A DNA stretch of 64,000 nt from Ciborinia camelliae (taxonomy: Eukaryota > Ascomycota > Leotiomycetes > Helotiales > Sclerotiniaceae): contig JANPYM010000005.1 in assembly GCA_025890175.1 (NCBI GenBank), positions 1,946,166 to 2,010,165 of the forward strand. The letters run 5' to 3'. Below are positions 38,220 to 50,291 of the stretch, in pieces (positions within the stretch are counted from its first letter, which is position 1; each line of letters begins with the position of its first letter). Both the position numbers and the translations under genes were made by a program. Under the pieces are notes generated by a model. That model saw only the letters and a program-made list of their open reading frames with translations, made no database searches and was not told the DNA's origin.

Positions 38220-41200
38220 TTATTTGAATTCATCTCTCAATACCCACTTGGCTCTCATCCTACTATTAGTACCCTGCTCGCAGATTGCAACCTCGGTCAG
38301 CGTATGCTTAAATTGTGCAGTAACCCGATCCGAAGTGCAGTATCGATTGAAGTGGTTGACCACAGCCTGACTGGGTACTGAGCCGCCCATACTTTTGATA
38401 AAATCAACAATCATCTTAGCAAAATCGTGATTTTGACGCCCAACTGGACGGTTTGGAGTTGCAGCACGTGAGCTACTCGAGCTGGAAGGTTGCGTGATAC
38501 CTTGTCTGTTTGAAAGACTAGATAAAACACTTGACGAACTTGGTCCTGCACCTCGTCGAACATTAGCTGGTCTACCAGCAGATCCATATTCTCCAGTCCA
38601 AGTAACAGTTCCAGGTGCAATGCTTCTTGCTGCTTCTCCAGCACGTCGAAGTGCGGCGGCAGACTCAGCGGCGACCCTCTTGGCTTCACGCTCAATCATT
38701 CCACGATCAGCTGAGACTTTTCTTTTTCCGTTGATGATCTGATCATGTTCAAGAGCGCTATGAACTCCAGAGCGAGCAAAGATACCTTCCATCAACCTGG
38801 ACTCTTCGTTGGACTCTTTATCTTTCTCCTCGGAAGGGTCATTGAATTGCTCGAGCTCAGCAACGCCGGCGAGATTTCGTAGATCAGATTCAGAATCGCC
38901 TTGACCTGGGTCGACGGATAAACTACGAGATGTTGAAGGGCTGGAAGCCTTACTGAATTGAACCTCTGTACCTTTAAACATCTCACCCGTCTCGGTGGTT
39001 CCACCTTCTTGGTCACCAAGGGTGAAGAGGTCATAGAGATCCTTCATAGCAAAAGTTTGTCGCTGCTTCGGGTCCTTGAGAATCTTGTTTGTAAGGAGCT
39101 GCTTGAAAATTTGTCGATGGTAAATCTTTTCTTCGATCGTGCCGGCAGTCATAAGTCGATATATAGTAACCTCCTTCTTTTGACCAAGACGCCATGCACG
39201 TTCGCGAGCTTGTACGTCGGTGGACGGATTCCAATCAGGATCAAAGATAATTACCCGATTCGCGCCAGTAAGGTTAACGCCAAGGCCACCAACTTTAGTT
39301 GTGAGGAGGAAGACATGCATATTAGGGTCATTATTAAACTGATCGACAAGAGTCTGTCTGTCCTTGATAGCTGTACCGCCGTCCATACGAAGATAGTTGA
39401 ATCCACCGAGTCTTTTGACAAACGCCTCAAGTATATCAAGCATCTGAACACCTTGGCTGAAGAGTAGTGTCTTATGTCCATAGCCCTTCCACATTTGTAA
39501 AAGTGCCTTCACGACTTGCATTTTCCCAGACTTGTTTCCATTACCCCATTTGTAACCGGGCTTGGTCTTCAATCTTTTATCCAAAAGATCTGGGTGATTG
39601 CAGATCTTGCGCAAGATATCAATGCCATAAAGTGATTGTCGAGAGCGGTTCAAGATTGACTTCATCTCATCCGATGAAAGAAACATCTCATATGCATCTC
39701 TTTGAGGCCTCGTAAGCTTGCAGAATAAGACTTGCTCGCTCTTTTTTGGTAGATCAGCCGCAACATCAACCTTCAATCGTTGGAGGAGGTATGGACTGAT
39801 CGCATCTTTCAAAGTCTCTGCACATTTAGTTGCCGTAAGAACCTGCAGATTGGTGGCGTTGGCGTAGCCTCCAATTTTGATGGGCACTTCAAATGCTTGT
39901 CGAAAGTTGACTAGAGTGCCCAGGCGCATAGGAAAGACGAAATCAAAGAGTGACCACAACTCAATCAACCCATTCTGCATAGGTGTTCCCGAAAGAATAA
40001 CTCGATTGGGCGTTCGTAGTTCTTTGCAGTAGATAGTGACAGCAGTGTTAGGGTTTCGGATCTTGTGTCCCTCATCCAAAACAGCGTAATCCCAATCAAC
40101 ATTGATGAGAGTATCACTATAGGTCTGAAGACCAGCATATGTGGTGACCAGTACGTGACCATGCTTGACAACGCGATCGACAATTTTTTGAGCAAGCTTT
40201 TGAGACTTTGGAGCTTTCTTGGTGGGCTGGCCATAAAGAATTTCCTCCTCTTCGTCTTCCAGTCTGCCCTCGTTCTTGACATTGAGCATGCCAGTTCCGG
40301 AACTGTGCAGGATTGAAACTCTCAAGGCTGGCCACCATCGATGAAACTCATTGACCCATTGTCTAAGGACAGTTGCAGGAGCAACAACGATGATAGGCTT
40401 GGTAAGCTTTTTACTGTAATGCAAACCGGCTAAAAAGGATATGATCTGAATGGTCTTGCCAAGACCCATCTCATCTCCAATAATTCCTCCAACTTGTTGA
40501 TTATAGAGTTCTGACAACCATTGAACACCGGTTTTCTGGTAGTCGAAGAGTGAAGGAAAAATATCGCCAGGTAGTTTAAGACCATTTTCGAACTGGTGAT
40601 CGGGTTGTCCTGGGCATGGTTTGAACCATTCCTTCTCCGATGAGTTTTCTGCGGCTGCATCCTCCTCATTTTCAGGATTTTGTACTAAATGCTGTCGACG
40701 GGCAGCCCTTCGTTTCTCCACCCAATTTGCAAGACGTGCCTGGTACATGTCTTCGTTTCCATCGTCAATGCCGGCCAAGTTTTGCGCCTCATCTGTTCGA
40801 GTCTTGCTTGGCCTGGGCCTCTTCTTCGATGAAGTACGGGCTGTCATAAGTGCATCTTCCTCATCTTCATCGTCTAATTCTCCCTCTTCATCGGTTAAAT
40901 GTTCAGGGGTAAAAGCACCATCATCTACTGAAGATGAACGAGTAGAAGATACACCTGCGGAGGTACCATTAACAAGTCTCCTCTTCTTCCGAGGACGAAG
41001 ACCAAATTCACTCTCGGTGGTACTGATTGTAGTATCTGCGACATCTCCGAAGCCTGGTAGTCGAAGGTTCTGATGTGATCTAGGCTCTGCTTCAGCATTT
41101 CCTGATTCATTGACACCCCCTATCTCTTCTGCATCCATCAACGCATCGGTAAGTGCTGATTGAACATGGTCCGTAGCTGCATCCGAAGTTTTTTGAAAAG

Positions 41201-41813
41201 GTGTAATTTTGCCTGTGCGAATCAGGAATTCCCTCTGGCTCTCGTTAGGCATTCGTCTGCTTCCACCAGCAGCATCGGCTTCGGGATGGGTGTCATCGTA
41301 CTGGTGTCTTTCGTCGATACGCTTTTGTATGTCGATAATATCGTTCTTAAAATCGGAAATTTCGGCTCTGATTCTTGAGATCTCATCCACACATCGCTGG
41401 CGCATCAATGGGTTGTTCGAAAGGGTGTTGAGACGGCGTTCTTGGCTGCGTTTCTGACTCTCGAGTTTTTCAATACTATTCTTAACTTTCTCAATGCGCT
41501 TATTATCCCGATGATCTTCTTGATCAATCATAACCAGGTTGGCTTGGTTTGTGATATCTCGTTCGAGGTCATCCTGGTTGCAAACATTCTCAGTCAATCC
41601 TGCTAGAGCACTAGCTTCATCTTGAGGTTGTGCCTTTATATCTGCGTCACTATCGCTGATAAGTGCTTCATCAGCAATGATTGCCGCAGTTTCTTCGATA
41701 GTATCGGTGTGCTCTCGGTGAAGTCTGACGTTGTGAGGAGGTGGGGACATGCTTTCAGATTTGACATGAGTCGAACGATCATGAGCATCGCGAGGTTCGG
41801 TGGATGAAACCAT
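38220..41813 (-). CDS. RAD26: RAD26/CSB (ERCC6) SNF2-family ATPase of transcription-coupled repair
   Basis: One uninterrupted frame of 1,197 residues, similar in length to fungal Rad26. Residues about 100-180 are a charged coiled coil. The SNF2 ATPase core runs from about residue 425 (GVQWLSELYNQQVGGIIG) with Walker A DEMGLGKT near 447, the DEGH box near 581, SGTPMQN in motif III and the C-terminal helicase half with motif VI (QARERAWRLGQ) near 870. DEGHKIRNPN and LPKKSEQVLFC separate the CSB group from other SNF2 proteins. The last 70 residues look like the winged-helix end of CSB. The protein acts in the nucleus on stalled RNA polymerase II and recruits nucleotide-excision repair. The absence of introns in a gene this long is notable beside its neighbours. 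Confidence 0.94.
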   Translation of the reverse strand: MVSSTEPRDAHDRSTHVKSESMSPPPHNVRLHREHTDTIEETAAIIADEALISDSDADIKAQPQDEASALAGLTENVCNQDDLERDITNQANLVMIDQEDHRDNKRIEKVKNSIEKLESQKRSQERRLNTLSNNPLMRQRCVDEISRIRAEISDFKNDIIDIQKRIDERHQYDDTHPEADAAGGSRRMPNESQREFLIRTGKITPFQKTSDAATDHVQSALTDALMDAEEIGGVNESGNAEAEPRSHQNLRLPGFGDVADTTISTTESEFGLRPRKKRRLVNGTSAGVSSTRSSSVDDGAFTPEHLTDEEGELDDEDEEDALMTARTSSKKRPRPSKTRTDEAQNLAGIDDGNEDMYQARLANWVEKRRAARRQHLVQNPENEEDAAAENSSEKEWFKPCPGQPDHQFENGLKLPGDIFPSLFDYQKTGVQWLSELYNQQVGGIIGDEMGLGKTIQIISFLAGLHYSKKLTKPIIVVAPATVLRQWVNEFHRWWPALRVSILHSSGTGMLNVKNEGRLEDEEEEILYGQPTKKAPKSQKLAQKIVDRVVKHGHVLVTTYAGLQTYSDTLINVDWDYAVLDEGHKIRNPNTAVTIYCKELRTPNRVILSGTPMQNGLIELWSLFDFVFPMRLGTLVNFRQAFEVPIKIGGYANATNLQVLTATKCAETLKDAISPYLLQRLKVDVAADLPKKSEQVLFCKLTRPQRDAYEMFLSSDEMKSILNRSRQSLYGIDILRKICNHPDLLDKRLKTKPGYKWGNGNKSGKMQVVKALLQMWKGYGHKTLLFSQGVQMLDILEAFVKRLGGFNYLRMDGGTAIKDRQTLVDQFNNDPNMHVFLLTTKVGGLGVNLTGANRVIIFDPDWNPSTDVQARERAWRLGQKKEVTIYRLMTAGTIEEKIYHRQIFKQLLTNKILKDPKQRQTFAMKDLYDLFTLGDQEGGTTETGEMFKGTEVQFSKASSPSTSRSLSVDPGQGDSESDLRNLAGVAELEQFNDPSEEKDKESNEESRLMEGIFARSGVHSALEHDQIINGKRKVSADRGMIEREAKRVAAESAAALRRAGEAARSIAPGTVTWTGEYGSAGRPANVRRGAGPSSSSVLSSLSNRQGITQPSSSSSSRAATPNRPVGRQNHDFAKMIVDFIKSMGGSVPSQAVVNHFNRYCTSDRVTAQFKHTLTEVAICEQGTNSRMRAKWVLRDEFK

Positions 41814-44639
41814 TTTGGATGTTCAACAGTTAAATGGCAATGAAATTGACGGAAATGTAAGTTGTTGTAAAATAGTAGAAATATAAATTGAACTTGGAGA
41901 AAATAATTTGTGGGTGGTTGGGAGTCAGGATTCCCACCAGTCACCTTTCATCAGAGTTTGTCGATTCAAAGGTGAAGGCGAGGTGGAAGGTGGAAGAACT
42001 ATTGGGAAGCGACTATTGGGAGTGAAGTGAAGTGAAGTGAATCAAATATATGAAAATCAAACCTGTACCTACCTACCTACTAGGAAGGAAGGTTATTAGG
42101 TAGTAAAAATAGTAAGTACAAGATAATAGGTAATTTACAAATAGAGGGAGGGGACAAAAAAGAATGAAGCTGGACTTCTTGAAAAAGTATCAATTAGGAA
42201 AAGTTCGACGGTCTGTATTCGCCGTCTTCATCATCATCGTCGTCGTTGATTTACTCGCATATCGGAAATGCGTCATGAATGGAGTTTATTGCCTAGGTAG
42301 CCGCAACATCAGCCTTATTAATAAGTTATTATTAATCAATCCATCGATTTTTAATTTAATTATGCACATCTGCACCTCCAGCTTTCCACTTTCCATTTTC
42401 CACTTTCCATTTTCCACTTTATTACACATTTATATATGGTTTATTACAGGTACAGGTACGGTAGGTATCGATTGTTCACCTGCAGTTTGAACTTGAACCC
42501 CCCGGTGAACCTTGATCTTAATCTTGAATTTTCACATGGCTGACCTAAGGAGGGACAAGTTCGATGGAGCGTTATCTCTGAAACTTTGAGAGGGGAGGGG
42601 AAGGAAGGGAGAGGGGTGATTTTTTTTATATGATCAGATCAATTAAACTTCAATGCGGGCATTATTTGATAACGCTACCGTTCAATGTCCTGTTGCGTCA
42701 TTACATTTTTAATTGACCTGCAAAACATTTAGAAACTAGAGTACGGTAGGGAACGGTAGGTACCATCCATCCATCCAACCATCCATATACCTACCTGGTA
42801 CCTAAGTACTCAAAAGGGACGGAATACCTACCTAGGTATACCTATGTGGGTAGATGGAGGTATGGCAACTTGCAAGGCATGGCATAGTGATGGAAAATGG
42901 CAACCAGCCAGCCACCTATATAACATCTAGGTATTGTGGTTATGTGACCTACCTGCCACCCAGTACCTGCGTACGAGTATCGATGAAAGAAAAGCGAGGG
43001 CGAAACGGGCAACAATAGGTAGAGAGGGAGGGCAAAAAGGGCAATCTTATTGAACAAGACTTTTTAGCTTATGAAAGTTTGGAATTTGCTACAATCTAGG
43101 TACCTTGGGTGCATTATTATGATACCCGGCAGATACAGTACCCTCTGGTTTCAAACGAACAAAGAGAAAGACGATGATGATCCTTTCATGAAAATTCGCC
43201 TTGATATCTTTTTCTTGATTCGAGATTGGATTGACCTTCCATGCCCTCCTTCATAATTGGCAAATTATCTGACTGAAAATTCCACCTTGAAGCTGCTTGC
43301 TCCCATCTCTCTTTTTCCTGCTCTCGGGTCCTTCCATTCAAGAGGTAATATGTGCAGTAGGTATGTATGGATGGACCTTTATTTGATACCTACCATACCA
43401 TACCATATATTGACAAGAAAAAGGAACTTATGAATCATGATGTCCGTGAAACGATTTCCAACAGTCCTTGAGCTGAAATGATACATACCAATGTTTAGCA
43501 AGATCACTAACTGCCCAGGGTATATATATACCTAGAATCAATCCATGAAACTGAAGGCTTGTGCCCAATAGAGTTTTATTAGTAGTAGTACAGTAGAGTA
43601 GACTCCAGCGGCGTAAGCAAATATTTGCAAATATTACCCTTTGAGTAGGCACCCAAGTAATCTTTACAATCATATGAGCAGCGTATATATAGGTATATGT
43701 AAAAGAATTCTAGTAGAAAAATCGAAATAATATCCGGTATAATATGGATGAATAAATAACATATCCCCAGTAGATATAGATATATATATACATCCATAGG
43801 TATAGTAGATAGGTATAAATCTAGATAAGGTATAAAGTATCAGAGCGATCCATTTTACTGTAACATGTAATATTAATCCATATTTTATTAGTACCTAACC
43901 TACCTACCCACCTACCTAGTTCCGCTACATAGTATCTACACATCTACACATCTACACATCTACCTATTCGAATATTCTCTTTATTCTCATCTTTTTTAAT
44001 ACGTTGAAATTTTCGCAGGATTTTATTCTCATTCATGGTTGGTTAAGCTGAGTTGAATTGAGCAGCCCAGCCCAGCTCACATCATATCATCTCATACCAT
44101 AGGTACCATACCATACCATAACCATACCATACCATACCAAATCATACCAATATCATACCTACCCGACCATATAACGTTTCCCTAGCTCGGCTACCTACTC
44201 TTTTTGGCTTTTTAGTCACAATCCAATCCCCGGCAACGAGGGTGTCCTATCCTATCCTGTCCTGCGTGTGAATCCATCCATCCATCCATCCATCCATCAA
44301 TCCATCAAATCTAGGACAAGTTGGTTGCTACCGTACATCATTTTCTCCCCAGTCATATCTCTACAATTCAAATCTCTCTACCTCTATTCCTTCATTCACT
44401 ATGATATGTTGACCGGTATTTGGTATTTCATAGCCTTTTTCTACCTCTTTTTAAAAGAGGTTTGATTGGTTTTATTGCGACGCGTTCTCACTACCTTCTG
44501 GTGGCAGACCTTTCGACAACAAGTCTGCGAAACATCGTATCTGCTTCCTTAGTATTATTACTTCAGAAGTCGACAATCGTGCCCAACACCTTCAAATTCC
44601 CCCACTCAAAAACTCGAACATCTCCACAGTATCGCCAAA
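41814..44639. promoter_or_regulatory. Divergent RAD26/YAK1 intergenic region, microsatellite-rich
   Basis: 2.8 kb with no supported gene. It contains CCTACCTACC runs near 42065-42085, 42775-42840 and 43895-43920, CCATA pentamers at 44090-44160 and an ATCC tetramer array at 44272-44300. The pyrimidine-rich part from about 44320 is the likely YAK1 leader. Short ATG-starting frames before 44640 could act as upstream ORFs. Confidence 0.45.
44272..44300 (+). repeat. ATCC tetranucleotide microsatellite
   Basis: About seven ATCC units upstream of YAK1. Confidence 0.8.
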
Positions 44640-47617
44640 ATGGACCAGTGGCAGAATTATTCTGATTCATCGGGTTCTGCAAGAAGGTACAACGGAAACC
44701 CCCCACCAGCCCATTCCCAAATGGCTAGAGATTATAACGGGAACCCCCAAACCCAACCTCCAACAGGTTTTACATACGATCAATATCAAGGAGGTTTAGG
44801 ACCGCATCCTCAATCTTTGGCAACTTCACCTGCTACTCCGCAAATGACGGATGGAAACGGAGATGTAGCTATGCAAGACTCTGGAGATCAATACAACAAT
44901 ATGAAATATCCTATGCGCCCTCATCATCAACAGCACCTTTCAGGCAACCAAAGGTTATCTCATCAATCATCGCAAGAACCATCTGCAGCTGCTCAACGTT
45001 ATTCTCCAATGGAGACTTTATCGCCAACATCGCCATATGGCGCGACACAACAGCAAAACTCGAACCAATACATGTCACCACCGGGGGCTGGCAGCAGACA
45101 ATCTCCTTCGAAGAACACATCATACACTTCCCCAAATTCGTATTATCCTACTCGTCAACAATTACCACCTATCCAGCCGTATGCGTCTAATTCAAACAAT
45201 GAATCGTACCCAGCCTCTGCGACCCAACAGCTAAACGCGGTGTTTGGCAATGACCCGAAGTCTCCTCGACGGCCAGTTCCTCAGTCGGCGCAAGGCCCAC
45301 CTGGAAGAGGGCCAGTTCCTGAGTTTACAAAGATTCGTTCTATGTCTGATCTGCAACCAAAGGTTAATTCACAACCGGCGTTTCGCAGGGCCAATCCAGA
45401 GGGCGGGTTCATAAGTGTAAGCTTGATCATTGTGCGCAACATGAAAAGAATTTGTGCTAATTATTCTCATTTCAGCCCCTCCAAGCTCTCACTAGTCATC
45501 TCCCCTCTACCTATAGGATATGCAACCCTAGCTTCAAATACGAATCTTCACGGAATCCCCGTAGAGTGCTCACGAAACCAAGTAAAGGTGTCAAGAATGA
45601 TGGATTCGATAACGAAGATAGTGACTATATACTCTATGTGAATGATATTCTCGGCTCTGAGGAAACTACTCATAAGTATGTTTCGAGGTTGATAACCGGA
45701 TTTTAGGGAATCCTCCTGCTAACATATTCTGCAGAAACCGCTATCTCATTCTAGATGTTCTTGGCCAAGGAACCTTTGGACAAGTTGTTAAATGTCAGAA
45801 TCTGAAGACCCAGGAAGTTGTCGCGGTGAAGGTGGTAAAAAACAGGACTGCATACTTTAATCAGAGTATGATGGAGGTTTCTGTTCTAGATTTGGTAAGC
45901 TCCATTCATAAAATTGGCTTCTCAGTTCGCTGACCCCCATCCCTTTATTGCAGCTCAATACCAAGCTCGATAAGAACGACGATCACCATCTACTGCGGCT
46001 CAAAGATACATTCATTCACCGTCAACATCTCTGCCTGGTGTTCGAATTACTCAGTGTAAATTTGTATGAACTGATCAAGCAAAACCAGTTCAGAGGTTTG
46101 AGTACCACCCTTGTGCGAGTCTTCGCACAACAACTTTTGAATGGGTTGAGCTTGCTGAACAAAGCTCGACTTATTCATTGTGACTTGAAGCCGGAAAATA
46201 TTCTGCTCAAGAACCTGGAGAGTCCCATCATCAAGATTATCGATTTCGGGTCAGCTTGTGACGAACGCCAAACTGTCTATACATACATTCAGTCGAGATT
46301 TTACAGATCCCCCGAGGTATTACTCGGTCTTCCATATTCCTCGGCTATCGATATGTGGTCGTTGGGCTGTATTGTTGTAGAGTTGTTCTTGGGCCTTCCC
46401 CTGTTCCCAGGATCTTCGGAATACAATCAAGTCTCTCGAATAGTAGAGATGTTGGGTAACCCACCAAATTGGATGCTTGAGATGGGGAAGCAGTCTGGGG
46501 ATTTCTTCGAGAAGAGGCATGATGTAGATGATTATGGCAGAAGAACATATCATCTCAAATCTATGGAGCAGTATTCTCGCGAGCATGGATCAAAAGAGCA
46601 ACCAAGTAAAAAGTACTTCCAAGCCACCACTCTTCCCGAGATTATTCGTTCATACGCAATGCCGCGAAAGAACATGAAGCCAAGCGAAGTCGAGCGAGGT
46701 AAGATGAACTCCGATTCTTGCTGTCAAACCTTAGCTAACATTTATAACTAGAAATGAATAACCGAGTTGCGTTCATTGACTTCGTTCGGGGCTTGCTCAA
46801 TATCAATCCTTTAGAGCGCTGGTCTCCACAACAGGCCAAGTTACATCCATTTATCACTCAACAAAAGTTCACAGGTCCATTCGTTCCACCGATGAACCTC
46901 AAATCGAGTGCTATCAATAGATCTCCCGCGCCAGGAACCACGCAACAACAGCAGGCTGAAGCTTTGAGCAAACAACGAGCACAGGCGGCACAAGCTCAAG
47001 CTCATTCACAAGCTCAGTCCGCGGCTCATGCTTCGTATAATTCTGGTGTGCCAGTCAACTCATACGGCCAAGTACCACAAAACCAACAGCACCCACCGAT
47101 GTATAATAATAACAATATGTACACACCTAACTCTAACCATCAGGCTGCCCATCAGGTTTCACATCAGGCATCTCACCAGGCCGCTCCACCTCCATATCCC
47201 ACACAACAAGGTTATAACCAGATGGGCATGATGGGGCAACCGCCGGCACAGATGCCACCCGCTCAATATGGATCGGGTCCTTCACAGCAACAACCAAGTC
47301 TCTATCAGCAGGCCACTGTGAGATCTGGGAGGCAACGTGCTTCGACAATGGAAGTTCAACAGGGCGGTATCCCTGTGACAATACAAAGGGTTGCTAGTCA
47401 TCTTGATCCTAGTCAACCTATTCGTTTACAGCCTAGTCCCGCATACTATCCACCTCCACCCGATGGAGTTCCTGATGGAAATCCTGGCAGTGCACGAAGA
47501 AGGGGGAGCAGAGCTGCTCAAGGCGGACAAGCACCTACCAGAAATCGAGACTTCATCCGCAACTTGGAAGATCGAACATTGGAAGAGGGGTTTATGGGAC
47601 AGAGCCAATGGCACTGA
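44640..47617 (+). CDS. YAK1: DYRK-family protein kinase YAK1
   Basis: Five exons (44640-45416, 45476-45675, 45735-45894, 45954-46698, 46752-47617) join in phase to 915 residues. Residues 1 to about 325 are Gln/Ser/Pro-rich. The kinase domain follows: glycine loop DVLGQGTFGQV from about 333, catalytic lysine VAVKVVKN near 358, HCDLKPEN with the catalytic Asp near 456, DFGSAC, and the DYRK activation loop TVYTYIQSRFYRSPE. The two tyrosines of that loop, near 488 and 490, are the autophosphorylation site. The FITQQKFTGPF motif after the kinase domain is typical of YAK1. The C-terminal 250 residues are Gln/His-rich. In fungi YAK1 restrains growth downstream of PKA/TOR and supports stress responses and development; its exact role here is inference. 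Confidence 0.96.
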
Positions 47618-48236
47618 GCTTCACGATCTTACAGTTGTAAGATGAGCAGAATGATCGACGACCAGCGACAGCGAATCACGCTATATTTATAATCTAGCAA
47701 CCCCAACTGCAGCTTAGAAGCTAGTGTTCATATTATTCTTCGCGCATTATATGACGGGCGTGTGTTGTCATAGGGATCGGGAAAATTTGAATCATGATAC
47801 CCAAAGGCGGGGCTTTTCTACGAATATCACTGTAGGGTGGGAGCTTAGGTTTCTACGCAGTGACGAGTTCTGCAACGAGATGAGAAATTCACAAGGGGAG
47901 GAAAGGAGGAAATCACATGAAATGCATTGGTGAAGTTGTCATTAGACATCTTCGGAGAATATTAGGGGAACGAATATGCGGGGTCTTTTGCTAGTATAGG
48001 TGGGAGTTGCATTCAGAGTTCGATTCATGTAAGCTATTAGTTATTGCATGCATGGATGGATCAAATGGCTTAAAGATGAGAGGGAGCCAGGTACGCAAGG
48101 GAAAGGAGAGAATTAAATGAGCGCAGTGCACGCCGAATTTTCTCAGTTTCTCGATTCTTTCATGAGGCCTGTTGAAATGTGCTGTGATGTCATATGTGAA
48201 AATCGATATTTGATATTCCATACAACTTGAATATTC
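47618..48236. other. Intergenic downstream of YAK1
   Basis: 619 bp; the YAK1 3' UTR and spacer to the glycosyltransferase relic. No gene is seen. Confidence 0.5.
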
Positions 48237-49549
48237 TTAAACTTCTGTGCAGGCCCCCTTCACTAGCCAGAACTGTCTCCAATAATTGCGGCGGGAGAAA
48301 TATTCCGGGACAAACAAAGTGCTAATATACCACTCCCGGCTCCTCCCGCAGGGCCGCTCTGAACCCAAAGGTGGAGCCACCAAATCTTCCAGCAGCTCCA
48401 AAACCTTAAACTCCCTAGATTGCTGACGCTCTAGCTCGCCACTCATGCGTTGGCCTCCCCCCCACCACGTATGCGTCTCCCCATCATTACCATTGTACCC
48501 CGCGATTCCAGACAACGGGACACGCGCCCGCCAGGGCTTGTCAACTCTATAGTGCAGAGCGCGCACTTCGTCATCGTGCCACATCTCTGGATGCCAATCC
48601 CTCCATGTTTCCAAGGCGTTCCATTTCCATCCTCCGCTGGTCCAGCAGTCACGCCACCATTCGCGTGAGAAATAAATCTTGGTCCGGGAATTGTGGTACG
48701 TGGATGCATGGATGCATGGTGAGGAGCGGTGCGGTGCAGGGTTATGATGCGCCACATGCCGTTCCGGGTTTCGAGGATGGGCTCGAAAACAGAGAGGTCC
48801 CCGTTGAGTAGCGTATGCGTGTGCAGCCCGGCGCCGGTAGATGGCACGTATGCTACGCGTTCCTATCGTATGTTACTGGTTCGTGAAATGCTCCGGAGCT
48901 GGACTGGAGGGGGTGGGTGTTGTGCGGGGTGAGATTGTGTGGGGGGAGGGAGGTTATAGGCGCAGTTTTCGCGGGACTAATCCTTTGGCGCCCAGGCATT
49001 GTGTTCTTGGTTACAAATGCAAACGTGGTTTGCGGCTCGTCTTTTGCCTTTCTTTGCCACTGATGCCGGGGATGGAAAGAACGATGTTGAGGGGGAGCTC
49101 GTTCATCAAGCTCATGGTATGATTGTCGGCGTCGAGGAAACATATATGTTCACAGCCGTCACGGTAGAGAGGGAAAAATTGGAGTTTTTTTTTCATATCT
49201 GGGTGAAACGGGGGGAAACCCGAGAACTGTTGCTTGTGTCTAGGGGGGTGGTGGTTTCTTGGAGGAGTATGTTGGATCGTTTGGCTTCGAGCTCAAGGAT
49301 TGGGATAGAGTGTACAGGAAGCCCTGTGTAGAGAGGGATTAAAGGGAATTGAGAACCATGGAGTCTGAGGGTGTGAGCGAGGATAATGGCATCGGGGAGG
49401 TAGGATGGAGAGGCTAGGGGGGGCGATTGTTGTTGAGAATTGGTATAAGGGGGAGGAGCTGAAAATGTACATTTTGAGGTTTTGACTTTTGACTCGGAGC
49501 TTTTGAAATGTAGAATATTTGGGATAAGTATGGAGAATGAGAAATCCAA
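48237..49549 (-). pseudogene. Family 8 glycosyltransferase, broken by frameshifts and stops
   Basis: Pieces of one protein follow in the right order on the minus strand but in different frames. The N-terminal part (49549-49193) has YLPDAIILAHTLRLHGSQFP and ILELEAKRSNILLQ. Then comes FLDADNHTMSLMNEL (near 49125), carrying the DxD metal motif. Next is GLHTHTLLNGDLSVFEP (near 48800), and last WKWNALETWRDWHPEMW through DDEVRALHYRVDKPW (near 48560-48640). These are the landmark blocks of fungal GT8 (glycogenin/galactinol-synthase-like) enzymes. A stop falls where the tryptophan before KKLQFF is expected, next to a nine-A run that shifts the frame. At least two further frame changes follow. No intron set repairs it. 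Base composition is not AT-biased, so repeat-induced point mutation is not the obvious cause. I treat it as a pseudogene, although sequencing error at homopolymers could explain part of the damage. Confidence 0.78.
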
Positions 49550-50291
49550 TTAGGACGTAGATGAATTCATAGTCTCGTCGCCAAAAATGGCAAGAATAAC
49601 TGAATGTTGCTAATATGAGATATGCAGGTAGGCACTACTCACATATGGAGACATCAACGACTCTTTCCTGGCGTTGAAAAGCAGTGCGGGTCACAACCAT
49701 TGTTCGAGGTATCCATGATGAAATTTCGAAAAGTCTTTGCGAGGCTGTGAGCCAATGTAGGAGACCTTTTCCGGTGGCTTCAGTGTCGCTCAGGGAAACT
49801 TCCCCCGCACTTTCCAAACATATATTTTATGAGTATATACCATGAAGCTCTAGAAAGGCTTGGATATTCGATTGAATTCGATTTAGAATAACGAAATAAT
49901 ACCTAGTATCAACTACCTTTTCCCCCTGTGGATTGCCAAGTTGTGGCATCGCAGATCCCCCTCCATCATCATAAGGTTAATCCTCGGTTAGATCTTTCCC
50001 CAGATCTTATCTTATCTTATCAAACCTTATCACCAAATATCCTTCAAATGGCCAGCACATCTCGCTCGATTCGGAGATTTTGCCGTTTCGCTTGTTCGTA
50101 AAGAGCGGAGAAAACGGAGTATGGGTATCAACTGGGTATGGGTAGGGGTATGGGTATGGTATGGACCAGCAATAAAATTAGGTTTATGGTCAGCAATTGG
50201 AAATGATCCCCCTCCAATCCACACCAAGCAAAAATATCTAGTCCATATCCTCAACGCCCACCTCCAAAATGCATATATTTCTTCATCCCCA
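49550..50291. other. Intergenic upstream of hemerythrin gene
   Basis: 742 bp without a supported gene. TATCTTATCTTATC-type repeats at about 50003-50030 and GGGTATGGGTAT repeats at about 50120-50160 are the only structure seen. Confidence 0.5.

Noticed and set aside
48237..49549. Repeat-induced point mutation as the cause of GT8 decay
   Set aside because: The relic keeps ordinary GC content and is damaged mainly by indels, not by widespread C-to-T change.
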